In this document: piece by piece, positions 10,131 to 19,627 of the stretch | How positions within the stretch are numbered: position 1 is the stretch's first letter | Layout of the letters: each line of letters opens with the position of its first letter | Source: Sphingomonas sp. CL5.1 | GTDB lineage: Bacteria; Pseudomonadota; Alphaproteobacteria; Sphingomonadales; Sphingomonadaceae | NCBI RefSeq assembly: GCF_013344685.1 | Contig: NZ_CP050137.1 | Span: 4,271,001-4,335,000, forward strand | Direction of reading: 5' to 3' | Length of the DNA stretch: 64,000 nt | Translations under genes and position numbers: made by a program | Notes under the pieces: generated by a model | Seen by the model: only the letters and a program-made list of their open reading frames with translations | What the model was told of the DNA's origin: nothing | Databases searched by the model: none

Positions 10131-11273
10131 TCACTTCACTCCTCGGAAGTAACGGTGGGGAACGAAAGGCATCGGCATCACGGTCGCATTGTGGACCTTG
10201 CCGCGCTGGGTGAGCTGGATATGCGTGCCGGGCGCGGCGAGCGCGGGCGGCACATAGGCCATCGCGATCGGCGCGCCGACCGTGGGCGCGAAGCCCCCGG
10301 ACGTGACCTTGCCCACGTCGCTGCCGTCGGCATCGAGCACCGACGCGCCCTCGCGCACCGGCTGGCGCCCCTCGACCAGCAGGCCGACGCGCTTCGCCGC
10401 CGGGCCGTTCTCGCGCTCCAGCAGGATGCGCTCGGCGCCGGGGAAGTCGCCCGCCTCGCGGCGGCGCTTGAACAGGGCGAAGCCGAGATCGGCCATCACC
10501 GGCGTCGTCTCGGGCGACAGGTCGTGGCCGTAGAGCGGCAGCCCCGCCTCCAGCCGCAGTGAATCGCGCGCGCCCAAACCGATCGGCCTGACCTCCGGCT
10601 GCGCCACCAGCGCATCGGCCAGCGCCTCGGCGGCGTCGGCCGGCACCGAAATCTCGAACCCGTCCTCGCCGGTATAGCCGGAGCGGCTGATCCACAGGCC
10701 ATGCCCCTGCCATTCGAACGGCGCGGCCTGCATGAACACCAGGGCATCGACGCCGGGAACGATGCGCGCCAGCGCATCGACCGCCTTCGGCCCCTGCACC
10801 GCCAGCAGCGCGTGATCGTCCATCAGGTTGAGCGTCACCTCGTCGGGCAGATGCTCGATGATATGGCCGATGTCGTCATATTTGGTCGCGCCGTTGACGA
10901 CCATGTAGATGCGGTCGTCCGCCTGCCGCGTCAGCATCAGGTCGTCGAGGATGCCGCCCGCCGCGTCGAGCAGCAGCGAATAGCGCGCTCGATTGAAGGC
11001 GAGGCCGGCGATATCGGCCGGCATCAGCGCCTCCAGCGCCGCGACCACGCCTTCGCCGGTGAAGGTGAGCTGGCCCATGTGGCTCACGTCGAACAGGCCG
11101 GCGGATTCGCGCGTCCACAGATGCTCGGCCATGATGCCTTCATACTGGACGGGCATGTGATAGCCGGCGAACTCGACCATGCGGCCGCCCTTCGCGCGAT
11201 GCCATGCATCGAGCGGCAGCGTCTGGATCGGCGGTTCCTCGAAATCGTCGTCGCGGCGGGTGGTGTCGTTCAC
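10131..11273 (-). CDS. gcvT: Aminomethyltransferase (glycine cleavage T protein)
   Basis: Transfers the methylene group from aminomethyl-GcvH to tetrahydrofolate and releases ammonia. It is 380 residues long with typical blocks: [31 protein letters not shown], the substrate-facing [12 protein letters not shown] and the [19 protein letters not shown] segment. Start: GTG at 11273 with GGAAGAA about 7 bases upstream. The longer frame up to 11366 is rejected because it runs into the riboswitch aptamer. It is the first gene of the operon and lies directly downstream of the tandem glycine riboswitch. Confidence 0.95.
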   Translation of the reverse strand: MNDTTRRDDDFEEPPIQTLPLDAWHRAKGGRMVEFAGYHMPVQYEGIMAEHLWTRESAGLFDVSHMGQLTFTGEGVVAALEALMPADIAGLAFNRARYSLLLDAAGGILDDLMLTRQADDRIYMVVNGATKYDDIGHIIEHLPDEVTLNLMDDHALLAVQGPKAVDALARIVPGVDALVFMQAAPFEWQGHGLWISRSGYTGEDGFEISVPADAAEALADALVAQPEVRPIGLGARDSLRLEAGLPLYGHDLSPETTPVMADLGFALFKRRREAGDFPGAERILLERENGPAAKRVGLLVEGRQPVREGASVLDADGSDVGKVTSGGFAPTVGAPIAMAYVPPALAAPGTHIQLTQRGKVHNATVMPMPFVPHRYFRGVK

Positions 11274-11282
11274 GGGGCTTCT

Positions 11283-11322
11283 TCCGGCAGAAAGGGCGAT
11301 GAACGCGGGAACGCTCCCCGCG
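11283..11322 (-). promoter_or_regulatory. Putative expression platform between glycine aptamer II and gcvT
   Basis: On the minus strand a 6-bp perfect hairpin (CGCGGG/CCCGCG, loop 7) lies at 11304-11322 just after aptamer II. It has no T-run, so it does not look like an intrinsic terminator. Further down, CTTTC can pair with GGAAG of the gcvT ribosome site. This points to control of translation initiation rather than of termination, but that is inference. Confidence 0.4.
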
Positions 11323-11334
11323 GTCGATCCGTTC

Positions 11335-11541
11335 ACCCCCTCTGTCACGGAACCTGAGAGCTTCACGCCGCGCGCCGCGCGGGGCTTACCCCTTCGGTGA
11401 GGCGGGCTGAAAGCGCGCCTGCTTTCCAGAGTATCGTTTGGCCCGCGCGGTCCTTCTGCCTGAGAGATTCCGGGGCGGTTGCTCCTTCGGCGGCCTCTTG
11501 CCCGATCCTCGAAGGAAGGGTTCGGAGGCTCTCTCCCGCGC
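11335..11541 (-). ncRNA. Tandem glycine riboswitch
   Basis: The minus strand shows the hallmarks of both aptamers in order. Aptamer I has GGGAGAG at the 5' end, then GCCGAAGGAGCAA (near 11480-11492) and CTCTCAGGCAGAAGGAC (near 11451-11467), then ACTCTGG (11427-11433). Aptamer II has CACCGAAGGGGTAAGC (near 11385-11400) and CTCTCAGG...GACAGAGGGG (11335-11360). The linker between them is short, as usual for this class. Glycine binding normally switches on the gcv operon, and the gcvT start lies about 60 nt downstream. The exact ends are approximate. Confidence 0.95.
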
Positions 11542-11629
11542 GTGCCTTGCCGGTTGCCCGGGTCACGATGCGCGCAAGGCTGTGACCGCGCGGACGCGGA
11601 GAGTCAATCGCGTTTCGGCGACCGCCCGC

Positions 11630-12865
11630 TCATTTCCGCGAAAGGCGGAACAGCCGTCCCTCGGCACCGCGTCCGCCATCCTCCACCAGCCAGATCGCGC
11701 CGTCCGCCGCCTGCGCCAGCCCGCGCACGCGGAAACCCATGTTCCACTGGTTGGCGGGCGTCGCTTTCGCCCCGTTCAGCGTAACCCGCACCAGCGTCTT
11801 GCCGGACATGCCCGCGATCATCAGCGAGCCTTTATATTGCGGGAACATCGCGCCGGAATAGACGATCAGCCCGCCAGGCGAGATCGTCGGCGACCACCAC
11901 AATTCCGGCGCGGCGAATTCCGGCTTCGAGGGATGATCGGGGATCGGCGCGCCGGAATAATTGTCGCCGTTCGACACGATCGGCCAGCCGTAGTTGCGGC
12001 CGGGCCGGAGCAGGTTCAGCTCGTCGCCGCCCTTCGGCCCCATCTCCACTTCCCACAAGCGTCCGTCCGGCGTGAAGGCGAGACCGTAGGGATTGCGGTG
12101 CCCGAGCGTCCAGGTCTGCGCGCGGACGCCGCCGGCCTTATATTGCGGGTTACCCGGCCACGCCGCCCCGTCGAGCGTCAGGCGCAGGATCTTGCCGAGC
12201 GCCTGTTCCGGGTCCTGCGCCGGCATGAAGCGCTGACGCTCGCCGGAGGAGAGGAACAGCGACTTGCCGTCCGGCGCGAAGGCGATCGCCCCGCCGAACT
12301 GCCCGCCGGGACCGTCCGATCCGGCGCGCCAGATGACGCGCTGGCCGGTGAGCGCCGCGCCGTCGAACACCGCTTTCATCAGCGCGAGGCTCGCGCCGCC
12401 ATTGGGGCGCGGCTCGGAATAGCTGAGGTAGATCGCGTGGCTTGTCGCATAGTCCGGCGCGAGCACGACGCCGAGCAAGCCGCCCTGGCTGCTGAGTTGC
12501 ACCGCCGGCACGCCCGTCACATTGGTGACCTTCCCGTCCGCCGCGCGCAGCTTGAGGTGCCCCGGCTTCTCGGTGACGAGCGCGGCCCCGCCGGGCAGCA
12601 TCGCGAGCGCCACTGGCTGATCGAACCGGCCGATCTCGGTGACGGTGAAGGGTGGCGGCGTGAGCGCGAGATTCGCGTGGCCGGTGGTCGCGGGGACGTT
12701 CCTGATCGACGGCTCGGCGGGCGAATCCTTCGGCACCGGATTGTTCGCGCCGGCCGGCTGCGGCCCCTGCGGCCCCTGCTCCGCCGCCGACGGATTGGCG
12801 GGCTGCTGCGCCGAGCAGGCCGTGCCGACCAGCAGGGCCAGGGCGAGGGAATGGCGGCGAATCAT
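11630..12865 (-). CDS. PQQ-dependent sugar dehydrogenase-like exported protein (GDH/Asd family)
   Basis: Six-bladed propeller of the soluble aldose sugar dehydrogenase family, a PQQ quinoprotein oxidising sugars in the periplasm. It is 411 residues long. The N-terminus MIRRHSLALALLVGTAC is a signal peptide; the cysteine could be a lipidation site, but position -3 is Gly, so the lipobox is poor. A low-complexity Pro/Ala linker precedes the propeller. Family motifs include the SSQGGLLGVVLAPDY block, TLGHRNPYGLAF, EMGPKGGDELNLL and NYGWPIVSNGDNYSG. The ATG at 12865 has GGGAGAG upstream. It is divergent from rimP with 173 bp between. No PQQ synthesis genes are in the window, and the substrate is unknown. 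Confidence 0.9.
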   Translation of the reverse strand: MIRRHSLALALLVGTACSAQQPANPSAAEQGPQGPQPAGANNPVPKDSPAEPSIRNVPATTGHANLALTPPPFTVTEIGRFDQPVALAMLPGGAALVTEKPGHLKLRAADGKVTNVTGVPAVQLSSQGGLLGVVLAPDYATSHAIYLSYSEPRPNGGASLALMKAVFDGAALTGQRVIWRAGSDGPGGQFGGAIAFAPDGKSLFLSSGERQRFMPAQDPEQALGKILRLTLDGAAWPGNPQYKAGGVRAQTWTLGHRNPYGLAFTPDGRLWEVEMGPKGGDELNLLRPGRNYGWPIVSNGDNYSGAPIPDHPSKPEFAAPELWWSPTISPGGLIVYSGAMFPQYKGSLMIAGMSGKTLVRVTLNGAKATPANQWNMGFRVRGLAQAADGAIWLVEDGGRGAEGRLFRLSRK

Positions 12866-13038
12866 GGAGCTCTCCCGTCGATCATCGTCACGTCGCTTAA
12901 CACAATAACGCCCGCGCGGTTGCCAGCTTGCGCCGCGTGCGCGTTCGTCATATATCGCCCTCGCTTTCTCTACATCGCGAGATGAAGAGGCTGCGGGGTT
13001 CGCCCTCGCGGCGGCAACAACGCATATCTGGAGCATCC

Positions 13039-13575
13039 ATGGCGGATATCGCCGCACTGACCCGATTGATCGAGCCCGAGGCGACCGCGCTGGGCTTCGA
13101 GCTCGTGCGCGTGCGGCTGTTTGGCAAGGGCGACGAGCGCACGTTGCAGGTGATGGCCGAGCGCCCCGACACGCGCCAGCTCACCATCGAAGATTGCGCC
13201 GAGCTGTCGCGCCGCCTGTCCGACATGCTCGACGAGACCGATCCGATCGAGGACGCCTATCGGCTGGAAGTCTCCTCCCCCGGCATCGACCGGCCGCTGA
13301 CCCGGCTCAGGGATTTCGCCGACTGGGCGGGGCATGAGGCGCGGATCGTGCTCGATGCGCCGATCGACGGTCAGAAGCAGTTCAAGGGCGAGCTTTCCGG
13401 CGTGGAAGGCGAGACGATCGTCATCGTCCAGCAGAAAAGCGGCACGGTCGCCCGCGTCCCGTTCAGCGGCGTGGTGGACGCGAAGCTGGTGCTGACCGAC
13501 AAGCTCATCAAGGCAACCGTCCCGCTCTCCGCCGAGGGCGCGGAAGAAGAAATCGAAGCAGAGGAAACCAACTAA
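13039..13575 (+). CDS. rimP: Ribosome maturation factor RimP
   Basis: Needed for maturation of the 30S ribosomal subunit. It is 178 residues long with the N-terminal alpha/beta domain (LIEPEATALGFELVRVR) and the LEVSSPGIDRPLTR motif that defines the family, followed by an SH3-like C-terminal domain. The ATG at 13039 follows TCTGGAG. Its TAA shares one base with the nusA ATG. It is the first gene of the nusA-infB operon. Upstream, TTGCCA and TATATC-like boxes around 12918-12957 could be a promoter but are not certain. Confidence 0.96.
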   Translation: MADIAALTRLIEPEATALGFELVRVRLFGKGDERTLQVMAERPDTRQLTIEDCAELSRRLSDMLDETDPIEDAYRLEVSSPGIDRPLTRLRDFADWAGHEARIVLDAPIDGQKQFKGELSGVEGETIVIVQQKSGTVARVPFSGVVDAKLVLTDKLIKATVPLSAEGAEEEIEAEETN

Positions 13576-15185
13576 TGGCCACCGGCGTCACCGCCAACCG
13601 GGCGGAGCTGATCGCGATCGCGAATTCTGTCGCCAGCGAGAAGATGATCGACAAGGCGATCGTCATCGAGGCGATGGAGGATGCGATCCAGCGCGCGGCG
13701 CGCACCCGCTACGGCCAGGAGATGGACATCCGCGCCAAGCTCGATCCGAACAACGGCGACCTCAGGCTGTGGCGCGTCGTCGAGGTGGTCGAGCAGGTCG
13801 ACGACATCTACAAGCAGGTCGACGTGAAGGGCGCGCAGAAGCTGAAGGAAGGCGCCGTGGTCGGCGACTTCCTGGTCGATCCGCTGCCCCCGATCGAGTT
13901 CGGCCGCATCCAGGCGCAGGCCGCCAAGCAGACGATCTTCCAGAAGGTCCGCGACGCCGAGCGCGAGCGGCAATATGAGGAGTTCAAGGATCGCGCCGGG
14001 GAGATCATCACCGGCGTCGTCAAGCGCGTCGAGTTCGGCCATGTCGTCGTCGATCTCGGCCGCGCCGAGGGCGTGATCCGCCGTGACGCGCAGATTCCGC
14101 GCGAGGTGGTGCGCGTCAACGATCGCATCCGCAGCCTGATCCTGAAGGTGGTGCGCGAGAATCGCGGACCGCAGATCTTCCTCAGCCGCGCGCACCCGGA
14201 TTTCATGAAGAAGCTGTTCGCGCAGGAAGTGCCGGAAATCTACGACGGCATCATCGAGATCAAGGCCGCCGCGCGCGATCCGGGCAGCCGCGCCAAGATC
14301 GGCGTTATCTCCCATGATTCGAGCATCGACCCGGTCGGCGCCTGCGTCGGCATGAAGGGCAGCCGCGTGCAGGCGGTGGTGCAGGAGATGCAGGGCGAGA
14401 AGATCGACATCATCCCCTGGTCCCCCGACACCGCGACCTTCGTGGTCAACGCGCTCCAGCCCGCCAACGTCAGCCGCGTGCTGATCGACGAGGAAGAGGA
14501 CCGCATCGAGGTGGTGGTGCCCGACGACCAGCTTTCGCTGGCGATCGGCCGCCGCGGCCAGAACGTCCGCCTCGCCTCGCAGCTCACCGCCAAGGCGATC
14601 GACATCCTCACCGAGACGGACGCGAGCGAGAAGCGCCAGCAGGAATTCGTCCGCAATTCCGAGCTGTTCCAGAACGAGCTGGACGTGGACGAGACGCTCG
14701 CGCAGCTCCTCGTGGCCGAGGGCTTCAGCGAGCTTGAGGAAGTGGCTTACGTCGAGCTGGACGAGCTGGCCGGCATCGAGGGCTTCGACGAGGATCTCGC
14801 GCAGGAGCTGCAAAGCCGCGCGCAGGAAGCGCTGGAGCGCCGCGAGGCCGCCGCGCGCGAGGAGCGCCGCGCGCTCGGCGTCGAGGATGCGTTGGCGGAC
14901 CTTCCCTATCTGACCGAGGCGATGCTCGTCACGCTGGGCAAGGCCGGGATCAGGACGCTGGACGACCTCGCCGACCTCGCCACCGACGAACTGGTCGAGA
15001 AGCGTCGTGCCGAGCCGCGTCGCCGCAACGAGGATGCGCCGAAGCGTCCCGAGAACAAGGGCGGCGTGCTCGCCGAATACGGCCTCAGCGAGGAGCAGGG
15101 CAACGAGATCATCATGGCCGCCCGCGCGCACTGGTTCGAGGACGAGGACGTAGGCGCGCAGGCTTCGGAGGAATCGGAAGCCTGA
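13575..15185 (+). CDS. nusA: Transcription termination/antitermination protein NusA
   Basis: Binds RNA polymerase and RNA and modulates pausing, termination and antitermination. The 536-residue protein has the N-terminal polymerase-binding domain, S1 domain (EIITGVVKRVEFGHVVVDLG), KH1 (IDPVGACVGMKGSRVQAV) and KH2 (LAIGRRGQNVRLASQLT). A long acidic C-terminal part contains helix-hairpin-helix-like repeats (LLVAEGFSELEEVAYV, LGKAGIRTLDDLADLA), as in other alphaproteobacteria. The start overlaps rimP by one base, and the stop overlaps the following tautomerase gene. Confidence 0.97.
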   Translation: MATGVTANRAELIAIANSVASEKMIDKAIVIEAMEDAIQRAARTRYGQEMDIRAKLDPNNGDLRLWRVVEVVEQVDDIYKQVDVKGAQKLKEGAVVGDFLVDPLPPIEFGRIQAQAAKQTIFQKVRDAERERQYEEFKDRAGEIITGVVKRVEFGHVVVDLGRAEGVIRRDAQIPREVVRVNDRIRSLILKVVRENRGPQIFLSRAHPDFMKKLFAQEVPEIYDGIIEIKAAARDPGSRAKIGVISHDSSIDPVGACVGMKGSRVQAVVQEMQGEKIDIIPWSPDTATFVVNALQPANVSRVLIDEEEDRIEVVVPDDQLSLAIGRRGQNVRLASQLTAKAIDILTETDASEKRQQEFVRNSELFQNELDVDETLAQLLVAEGFSELEEVAYVELDELAGIEGFDEDLAQELQSRAQEALERREAAAREERRALGVEDALADLPYLTEAMLVTLGKAGIRTLDDLADLATDELVEKRRAEPRRRNEDAPKRPENKGGVLAEYGLSEEQGNEIIMAARAHWFEDEDVGAQASEESEA

Positions 15186-15406
15186 TGCCTTTCGTCTCGA
15201 TCCGGCTGGCAGGCTCCGCGTCGAAGGAGCAGAAGGCGGGGCTGGTGGCCGACGTCACCGCCTCGCTCGTCGCGCGGCTGGGCAAGAGCCCGGCGGCGGT
15301 GCAGGTCGTGATCGAGGAGGTCTCGCCGGAGAATTACGGCGCGGCCGGCATCCTGATCGCGGACCGCAAGCCCGAGGGGGACGCACATGCGGCACCCTCG
15401 CAATGA
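15185..15406 (+). CDS. 4-oxalocrotonate tautomerase family protein
   Basis: Small tautomerase-superfamily protein of 73 residues. The catalytic Pro follows the initiator Met (MPFVSIRLAGS), and the body is the usual beta-alpha-beta repeat with VQVVIEEVSPENYGAAGI. Family members form hexamers and use Pro1 as general base. It is inserted in the nusA-infB operon: it starts within the nusA stop (ATG overlaps TGA) and its last 20 bases overlap ylxR. The substrate is unknown, and a role in translation is not implied by the family. Confidence 0.88.
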   Translation: MPFVSIRLAGSASKEQKAGLVADVTASLVARLGKSPAAVQVVIEEVSPENYGAAGILIADRKPEGDAHAAPSQ

Positions 15407-16115
15407 GACCGTAAAGGCCCCCACCCGCACCTGCATTCTCGGCCGCGAGCATGGCCCGCGCGACGTGCTCGTGCGGCTGGCGCTCTCGCCGGACGGTCGC
15501 GTGCTGCCCGACGTGCGCGCCAAGGCGCCGGGGCGCGGCGCGTGGATCGGGGTGACGCGCGCCGAGCTGGAAGCCGCCGCCGGGCCGAAGGGCAAGCTGC
15601 GCGGCGCGCTGGCGCGGGCGTTCAGGACCAACGACTTCATTGTCCCCGACGACCTGCCCGATCTGGTCGCCGCCGCGCTGGAGCGCAACGCGCTCGACCG
15701 GCTGGGGCTGGAGGCGCGTGCCGGCACGCTGGTGACCGGCGCGGAGCGGATCGAGGCGGCGGCGCGGGCGGGACAGCTCCACGCGCTCTATCACGCCGCC
15801 GACGCGGGCGAGGACGGGCGCGGGAAGCTGGCGCAGGCCTGGCGCGTCGGCTCCGGCCGCGAGGGAAGCGACCTCAAGGGGTTGGCGTTGCCGCTGAATC
15901 GTCCCATATTGTCGATGGCGCTGGGCCGCGAGAACGTGGTACATATCGGCGTCACCGACCGTCTGGCGGCCGGGCGACTGGGCGATGCGCTCGATCGCTG
16001 GCTGCACTTTATCGGCCCTGAACTGAATTCGATGCCTTGCGAAACGGCCTCGCAAGGCGCATCGCCGCCCGGACCATCCGGGCAACCGGCCGTGACGACG
16101 CGACGAGGAATTTGA
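15387..16115 (+). CDS. ylxR: YlxR-type nucleic-acid-binding protein with L7Ae-like C-terminal half
   Basis: DUF448/YlxR protein of the nusA-infB locus. At 242 residues it is longer than free-standing YlxR (about 90). The N-terminal domain has RTCILGREHGPRDVLVRLALSPDGRVLPD and the PGRGAW turn that precede the conserved Arg-rich helix. The middle (about residues 100-200) looks like a ribosomal L7Ae-type fold, and the last 30 residues are low complexity. YlxR proteins bind RNA or act in RNase P regulation in some bacteria; the role here is open. It ends with a TGA that is followed directly by the GTG of infB. Confidence 0.85.
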   Translation: MRHPRNETVKAPTRTCILGREHGPRDVLVRLALSPDGRVLPDVRAKAPGRGAWIGVTRAELEAAAGPKGKLRGALARAFRTNDFIVPDDLPDLVAAALERNALDRLGLEARAGTLVTGAERIEAAARAGQLHALYHAADAGEDGRGKLAQAWRVGSGREGSDLKGLALPLNRPILSMALGRENVVHIGVTDRLAAGRLGDALDRWLHFIGPELNSMPCETASQGASPPGPSGQPAVTTRRGI

Positions 16116-18842
16116 GTGAGCGAGACCGACAACGACAAGCCGAAACTTGGCATGCGCGCGCCTCTGGGGCTGAAGCGCACGGTCGAGACCGGCAAGGTGA
16201 AGCAGAGCTTCAGCCACGGCCGTTCGAACACGGTGGTGGTCGAGGTGAAGCGCCGCCGCGTGCTCGGCCCCGGCGGCGCTCCGGCACCCGAACAGACCCA
16301 GGCCCCCGCCCCCGCCCAGCCCGCGCCGGAGCCGGCGCGTCCGGTCGCACCGCGCGCGCCAGCCGGCGAGACGCCGCAGGAGCGTCAGGCCCGCCTGCTG
16401 CGCGAGGCCGAGGAGCAGCGGATGCACGCGCTGGAGGACCAGCGCCGCCGCGAGGAAGCGGAGCGTCACCGCGCCGCCGAGGAAGAGGCGCGCCGCGTCG
16501 AGGAGAAGCGCGAGGCCGAAAACAAGGTTACCGCGCAACCCGCGCCGGAGCCTGAACCCGCTCCCGCGCCGGAACCGCAGCCGGAAGCCGTCAAGGCCGC
16601 CGAGCCGGAGCAGCCCGCGCCTGTCGCCGCCGAAGAGCCCGCCGCGCCGAAGCCCGCGCCTGTCGCGCCACCGGCACCCCCGCCCGCCCCCCCGGCGGTG
16701 GAGCTTGGCCGCGATCCGTCACTGCCCGCACCGCGCCGCTTCTCGCCGGTCGTCCGCCCCGAGATTCCGAAGCCGCAGCCCAAGCCGAAGCCCGAAGCGG
16801 CCAAGCCCGCCGCTCCCGCTGCCGCGTCGTCCTCCGCCCCGGCGAGCGGCGGCGGTCAGCAGCAGCGCAGCCTGCCCTCGGGTCAGGCGACGCCGCGCAA
16901 CGCGCCCCCGGCGCGGCCGCAGCAGCGCGATCGCAAGGGCGACGAGCGGCGCGGCGGCAAGCTCACCGTCAACCGCGCGCTGAGCGAGGAAGGCGCGCGC
17001 GCGCGCAGCCTCGCCGCCTTGAAGCGCGCGCGCGAGAAGGAACGCCGCACGCAGTTCGGCGGCCCGCGCGAGCCGCAGGCGAAGCAATATCGCGACGTGC
17101 AGGTGCCCGAGGCGATCACCGTCCAGGAACTCGCCAACCGCATGGCCGAGAAGGGCGCCGACCTCGTGAAGGCGCTGTTCAAGATGGGCATGCCCGTCAC
17201 CGTCAACCAGACAATCGACCAGGACACGGCCGAACTGCTCGTCACCGAGTTCGGGCATAACATCGTCCGCGTCTCGGATTCGGATATCGACCTCCAGGTC
17301 GATGCCGCGCTGGACGAGGAAGCGGAGCTGAAGCCGCGTCCGCCGGTGGTGACGATCATGGGCCATGTCGACCACGGCAAGACCAGCCTGCTCGACGCGC
17401 TGCGAGGCACCGACGTCGTGAAGGGCGAGGCCGGCGGCATCACCCAGCACATCGGCGCCTATCAGGTGACGCTGAAGGACAAGTCGAAGATCACCTTCCT
17501 CGACACGCCCGGCCACGAGGCGTTCACCGCGATGCGCGCGCGCGGCGCGGACGTGACCGACATCGTGGTGCTGGTGGTCGCCGCCGACGACGGGCTGATG
17601 CCGCAGACGATCGAGGCGATCAACCATACCAACGCGGCCGGCAAGCCGATGATCGTGGCGATCAACAAGATCGACAAGCACGAAGCCAATGCCCAGCGCG
17701 TGCGCGAGCGCCTGCTGGAGCATGAGGTGGTCGTCGAGCAGATGGGCGGCGAGGTGCAGGACGTTGAAGTCTCCGCGCTCAAGAAGACCGGCCTCGACGA
17801 CCTGATCGAGAAGATCCAGCTTCAGGCCGAACTGATGGAGCTGAAGGCCAATCCGGATCGCGACGCCGAGGGCATCGTGCTCGAGGCGAAGCTGGACAAG
17901 GGCCGCGGCCCGGTCGCGACCGTGCTGGTCACGCGCGGCACGCTCAAGGTGGGCGACGTGTTCGTCGTCGGCGCGGAGAGCGGCAAGGTTCGCGCCTTGG
18001 TCGATGACAAGGGCCGCCAGCTCAAGAAGGCGGAGCCGTCGATGCCGGTCGAGGTGCTGGGCATTTCCGGCACGCCATCGGCGGGCGACCAGTTGCAGGT
18101 GGTGGAGAACGAATCCCGCGCCCGCGAGGTGGCGGAATATCGCCAGAGCGTGCTCACCCAGAAGCGCACCACCGCAGCCCCCGCGAGCCTGGAGAGCATG
18201 TTCTCCGCGCTCAAGGCCAATCAGGCGATCGAATATCCGCTCGTCGTCAAGGCCGATACGCAGGGCACGGTGGAAGCGATCGTCGCCAGCCTCAACAAGC
18301 TGTCGACCGACGATATCAAGGTGCGCATCCTGCATTCGGGCGTCGGCGGCATCACGGAGAGCGACGTGAACGTCGCGGCCGCTTCCGGCGCGCCGCTGAT
18401 CGGCTTCCATGTCCGTGCCAACGCCAAGGCGCGCGAGATCGCCGAGCGGCATCATGTGGCGCTGAAATATTACGACGTCATCTATGACCTGATCGACGAG
18501 ATCCGCGCCGGCATGGCGGGCGAACTCGGCCCCGAGGCGTTCGAGACGGTGGTGGGCCGCGCGGAAATCCGCGAAGTCTTCTCCGCCGGCAAGCACGGCA
18601 AGGCGGCCGGCCTGCTCGTCACCGAGGGCGCGATCCGCAAGGCGCTCAAGGCGCGCATCACACGCAACGACGTCATCATCTACAACGGCGAGATCGCGTC
18701 GCTGCGTCGCTTCAAGGACGATGTGGCGGAAGTGCGCGCGGGGCTGGAATGCGGCGTGACGTTCACGCAGAACTTCACGGACATCAAGCCGGGCGACTAC
18801 CTCGAAACCTTCGAGGTCGAGCTGCGCGAGCGGACGCTGTAA
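16116..18842 (+). CDS. infB: Translation initiation factor IF-2
   Basis: GTPase that places initiator tRNA on the 30S subunit. The 908-residue protein has the alphaproteobacterial IF-2 N-terminal segment ([20 protein letters not shown]), a long Ala/Pro/Glu-rich variable linker and the IF2N helix bundle. The G domain carries GHVDHGKT at about residue 415, DTPGHEAF and NKIDK, followed by domains II-IV. The GTG start at 16116 follows GAGGAATT and lies immediately after the ylxR stop. The stretch near 16540-16860 is repetitive in Pro/Ala codons, as is normal for this linker. Confidence 0.98.
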   Translation: MSETDNDKPKLGMRAPLGLKRTVETGKVKQSFSHGRSNTVVVEVKRRRVLGPGGAPAPEQTQAPAPAQPAPEPARPVAPRAPAGETPQERQARLLREAEEQRMHALEDQRRREEAERHRAAEEEARRVEEKREAENKVTAQPAPEPEPAPAPEPQPEAVKAAEPEQPAPVAAEEPAAPKPAPVAPPAPPPAPPAVELGRDPSLPAPRRFSPVVRPEIPKPQPKPKPEAAKPAAPAAASSSAPASGGGQQQRSLPSGQATPRNAPPARPQQRDRKGDERRGGKLTVNRALSEEGARARSLAALKRAREKERRTQFGGPREPQAKQYRDVQVPEAITVQELANRMAEKGADLVKALFKMGMPVTVNQTIDQDTAELLVTEFGHNIVRVSDSDIDLQVDAALDEEAELKPRPPVVTIMGHVDHGKTSLLDALRGTDVVKGEAGGITQHIGAYQVTLKDKSKITFLDTPGHEAFTAMRARGADVTDIVVLVVAADDGLMPQTIEAINHTNAAGKPMIVAINKIDKHEANAQRVRERLLEHEVVVEQMGGEVQDVEVSALKKTGLDDLIEKIQLQAELMELKANPDRDAEGIVLEAKLDKGRGPVATVLVTRGTLKVGDVFVVGAESGKVRALVDDKGRQLKKAEPSMPVEVLGISGTPSAGDQLQVVENESRAREVAEYRQSVLTQKRTTAAPASLESMFSALKANQAIEYPLVVKADTQGTVEAIVASLNKLSTDDIKVRILHSGVGGITESDVNVAAASGAPLIGFHVRANAKAREIAERHHVALKYYDVIYDLIDEIRAGMAGELGPEAFETVVGRAEIREVFSAGKHGKAAGLLVTEGAIRKALKARITRNDVIIYNGEIASLRRFKDDVAEVRAGLECGVTFTQNFTDIKPGDYLETFEVELRERTL

Positions 18843-18858
18843 CGGCGGCCCGCTCGCC

Positions 18859-19239
18859 ATGTTCGGCGCGCCCACCCCGATCCTGCGCAGCTTCGACGAG
18901 GCGCGGGCGAAGGCGTTCTATCTGGATTTCCTCGGCTTCGAGCTGATGTTCGAGCATCGGTTCGAGCCGGGGCTTCCGCTCTACATGGGCGTGCGCAAGG
19001 GCGATTGCGTGCTGCACCTGTCCGAACATTACGGCGATGGCTGCCCGGGCGCGGCGCTGCGTATCCCGGTCGATGACGTCACCGGCTATGTCGCCGGGCT
19101 GCGCGCAAGGCAGTTCGGCAATGCGCGGCCGGGCGAGCCGCAACAGGCGCCATGGGGATCGCTGGAGATCACCATCGCCGATCCGGCGGGCAACCGCCTG
19201 ACCTTCTATACCGAGAGCGAAGATGGCGCGAGCGAATGA
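18859..19239 (+). CDS. Glyoxalase/VOC superfamily protein (bleomycin-resistance-like)
   Basis: Small VOC-fold protein of 126 residues with two beta-alpha-beta-beta-beta units. Recognisable parts are [27 protein letters not shown] at the start and [20 protein letters not shown] at the end, with Glu/His positions in metal-ligand places. VOC proteins include glyoxalases, dioxygenases and antibiotic-binding proteins, so the function stays open. It is inserted between infB and rbfA (17 bases overlap with rbfA, 16 bp after infB) and is therefore probably transcribed with the translation genes. Confidence 0.85.
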   Translation: MFGAPTPILRSFDEARAKAFYLDFLGFELMFEHRFEPGLPLYMGVRKGDCVLHLSEHYGDGCPGAALRIPVDDVTGYVAGLRARQFGNARPGEPQQAPWGSLEITIADPAGNRLTFYTESEDGASE

Positions 19240-19612
19240 CACTGCGGGAGACCGTTCGGTCCGCACCCTGAGGGTCGGCGAGCAGGTGCGGCATGTGCTG
19301 TCCGAAATCCTGCAACGCGGCGACGTGCATGACGACACGCTCGCCTCGCACCTCGTCTCGATCACCGAGGTGCGCATGTCGCCGGACCTGCGCCATGCCA
19401 CCGTGTTCGTGAAGCCGCTGCTCGGCAAGGACGAGGAGGTCGTGTTGAAGGCGCTGCGCACCCACACCGCCTTCCTCCAGCGCGAGGTCGCGCGGCGGGT
19501 GAACATGAAATATGCGGCGAAGCTGAAGTTCCTCGCCGACGAGAGTTTCGACGAGGGCAGCCATATCGACGCGCTGCTCCGCGCGCCGGGCGTCGCGCGC
19601 GACCTGGACTGA
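19223..19612 (+). CDS. rbfA: Ribosome-binding factor A
   Basis: Late 30S assembly factor that binds 16S rRNA near helix 1. It is 129 residues long with a KH-like fold: [19 protein letters not shown], then [17 protein letters not shown] and [19 protein letters not shown]. The start lies inside the end of the VOC gene (17-base overlap). It belongs to the nusA-infB transcription unit. A family member in this position is the rule in proteobacteria. Confidence 0.96.
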   Translation: MARANDTAGDRSVRTLRVGEQVRHVLSEILQRGDVHDDTLASHLVSITEVRMSPDLRHATVFVKPLLGKDEEVVLKALRTHTAFLQREVARRVNMKYAAKLKFLADESFDEGSHIDALLRAPGVARDLD

Positions 19613-19627
19613 ACCGGGGGCGGCGGG

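Noticed and set aside
11363..11566. 67-codon minus-strand frame over the glycine riboswitch
   Set aside because: It lies inside the aptamers, whose conserved bases explain the sequence.
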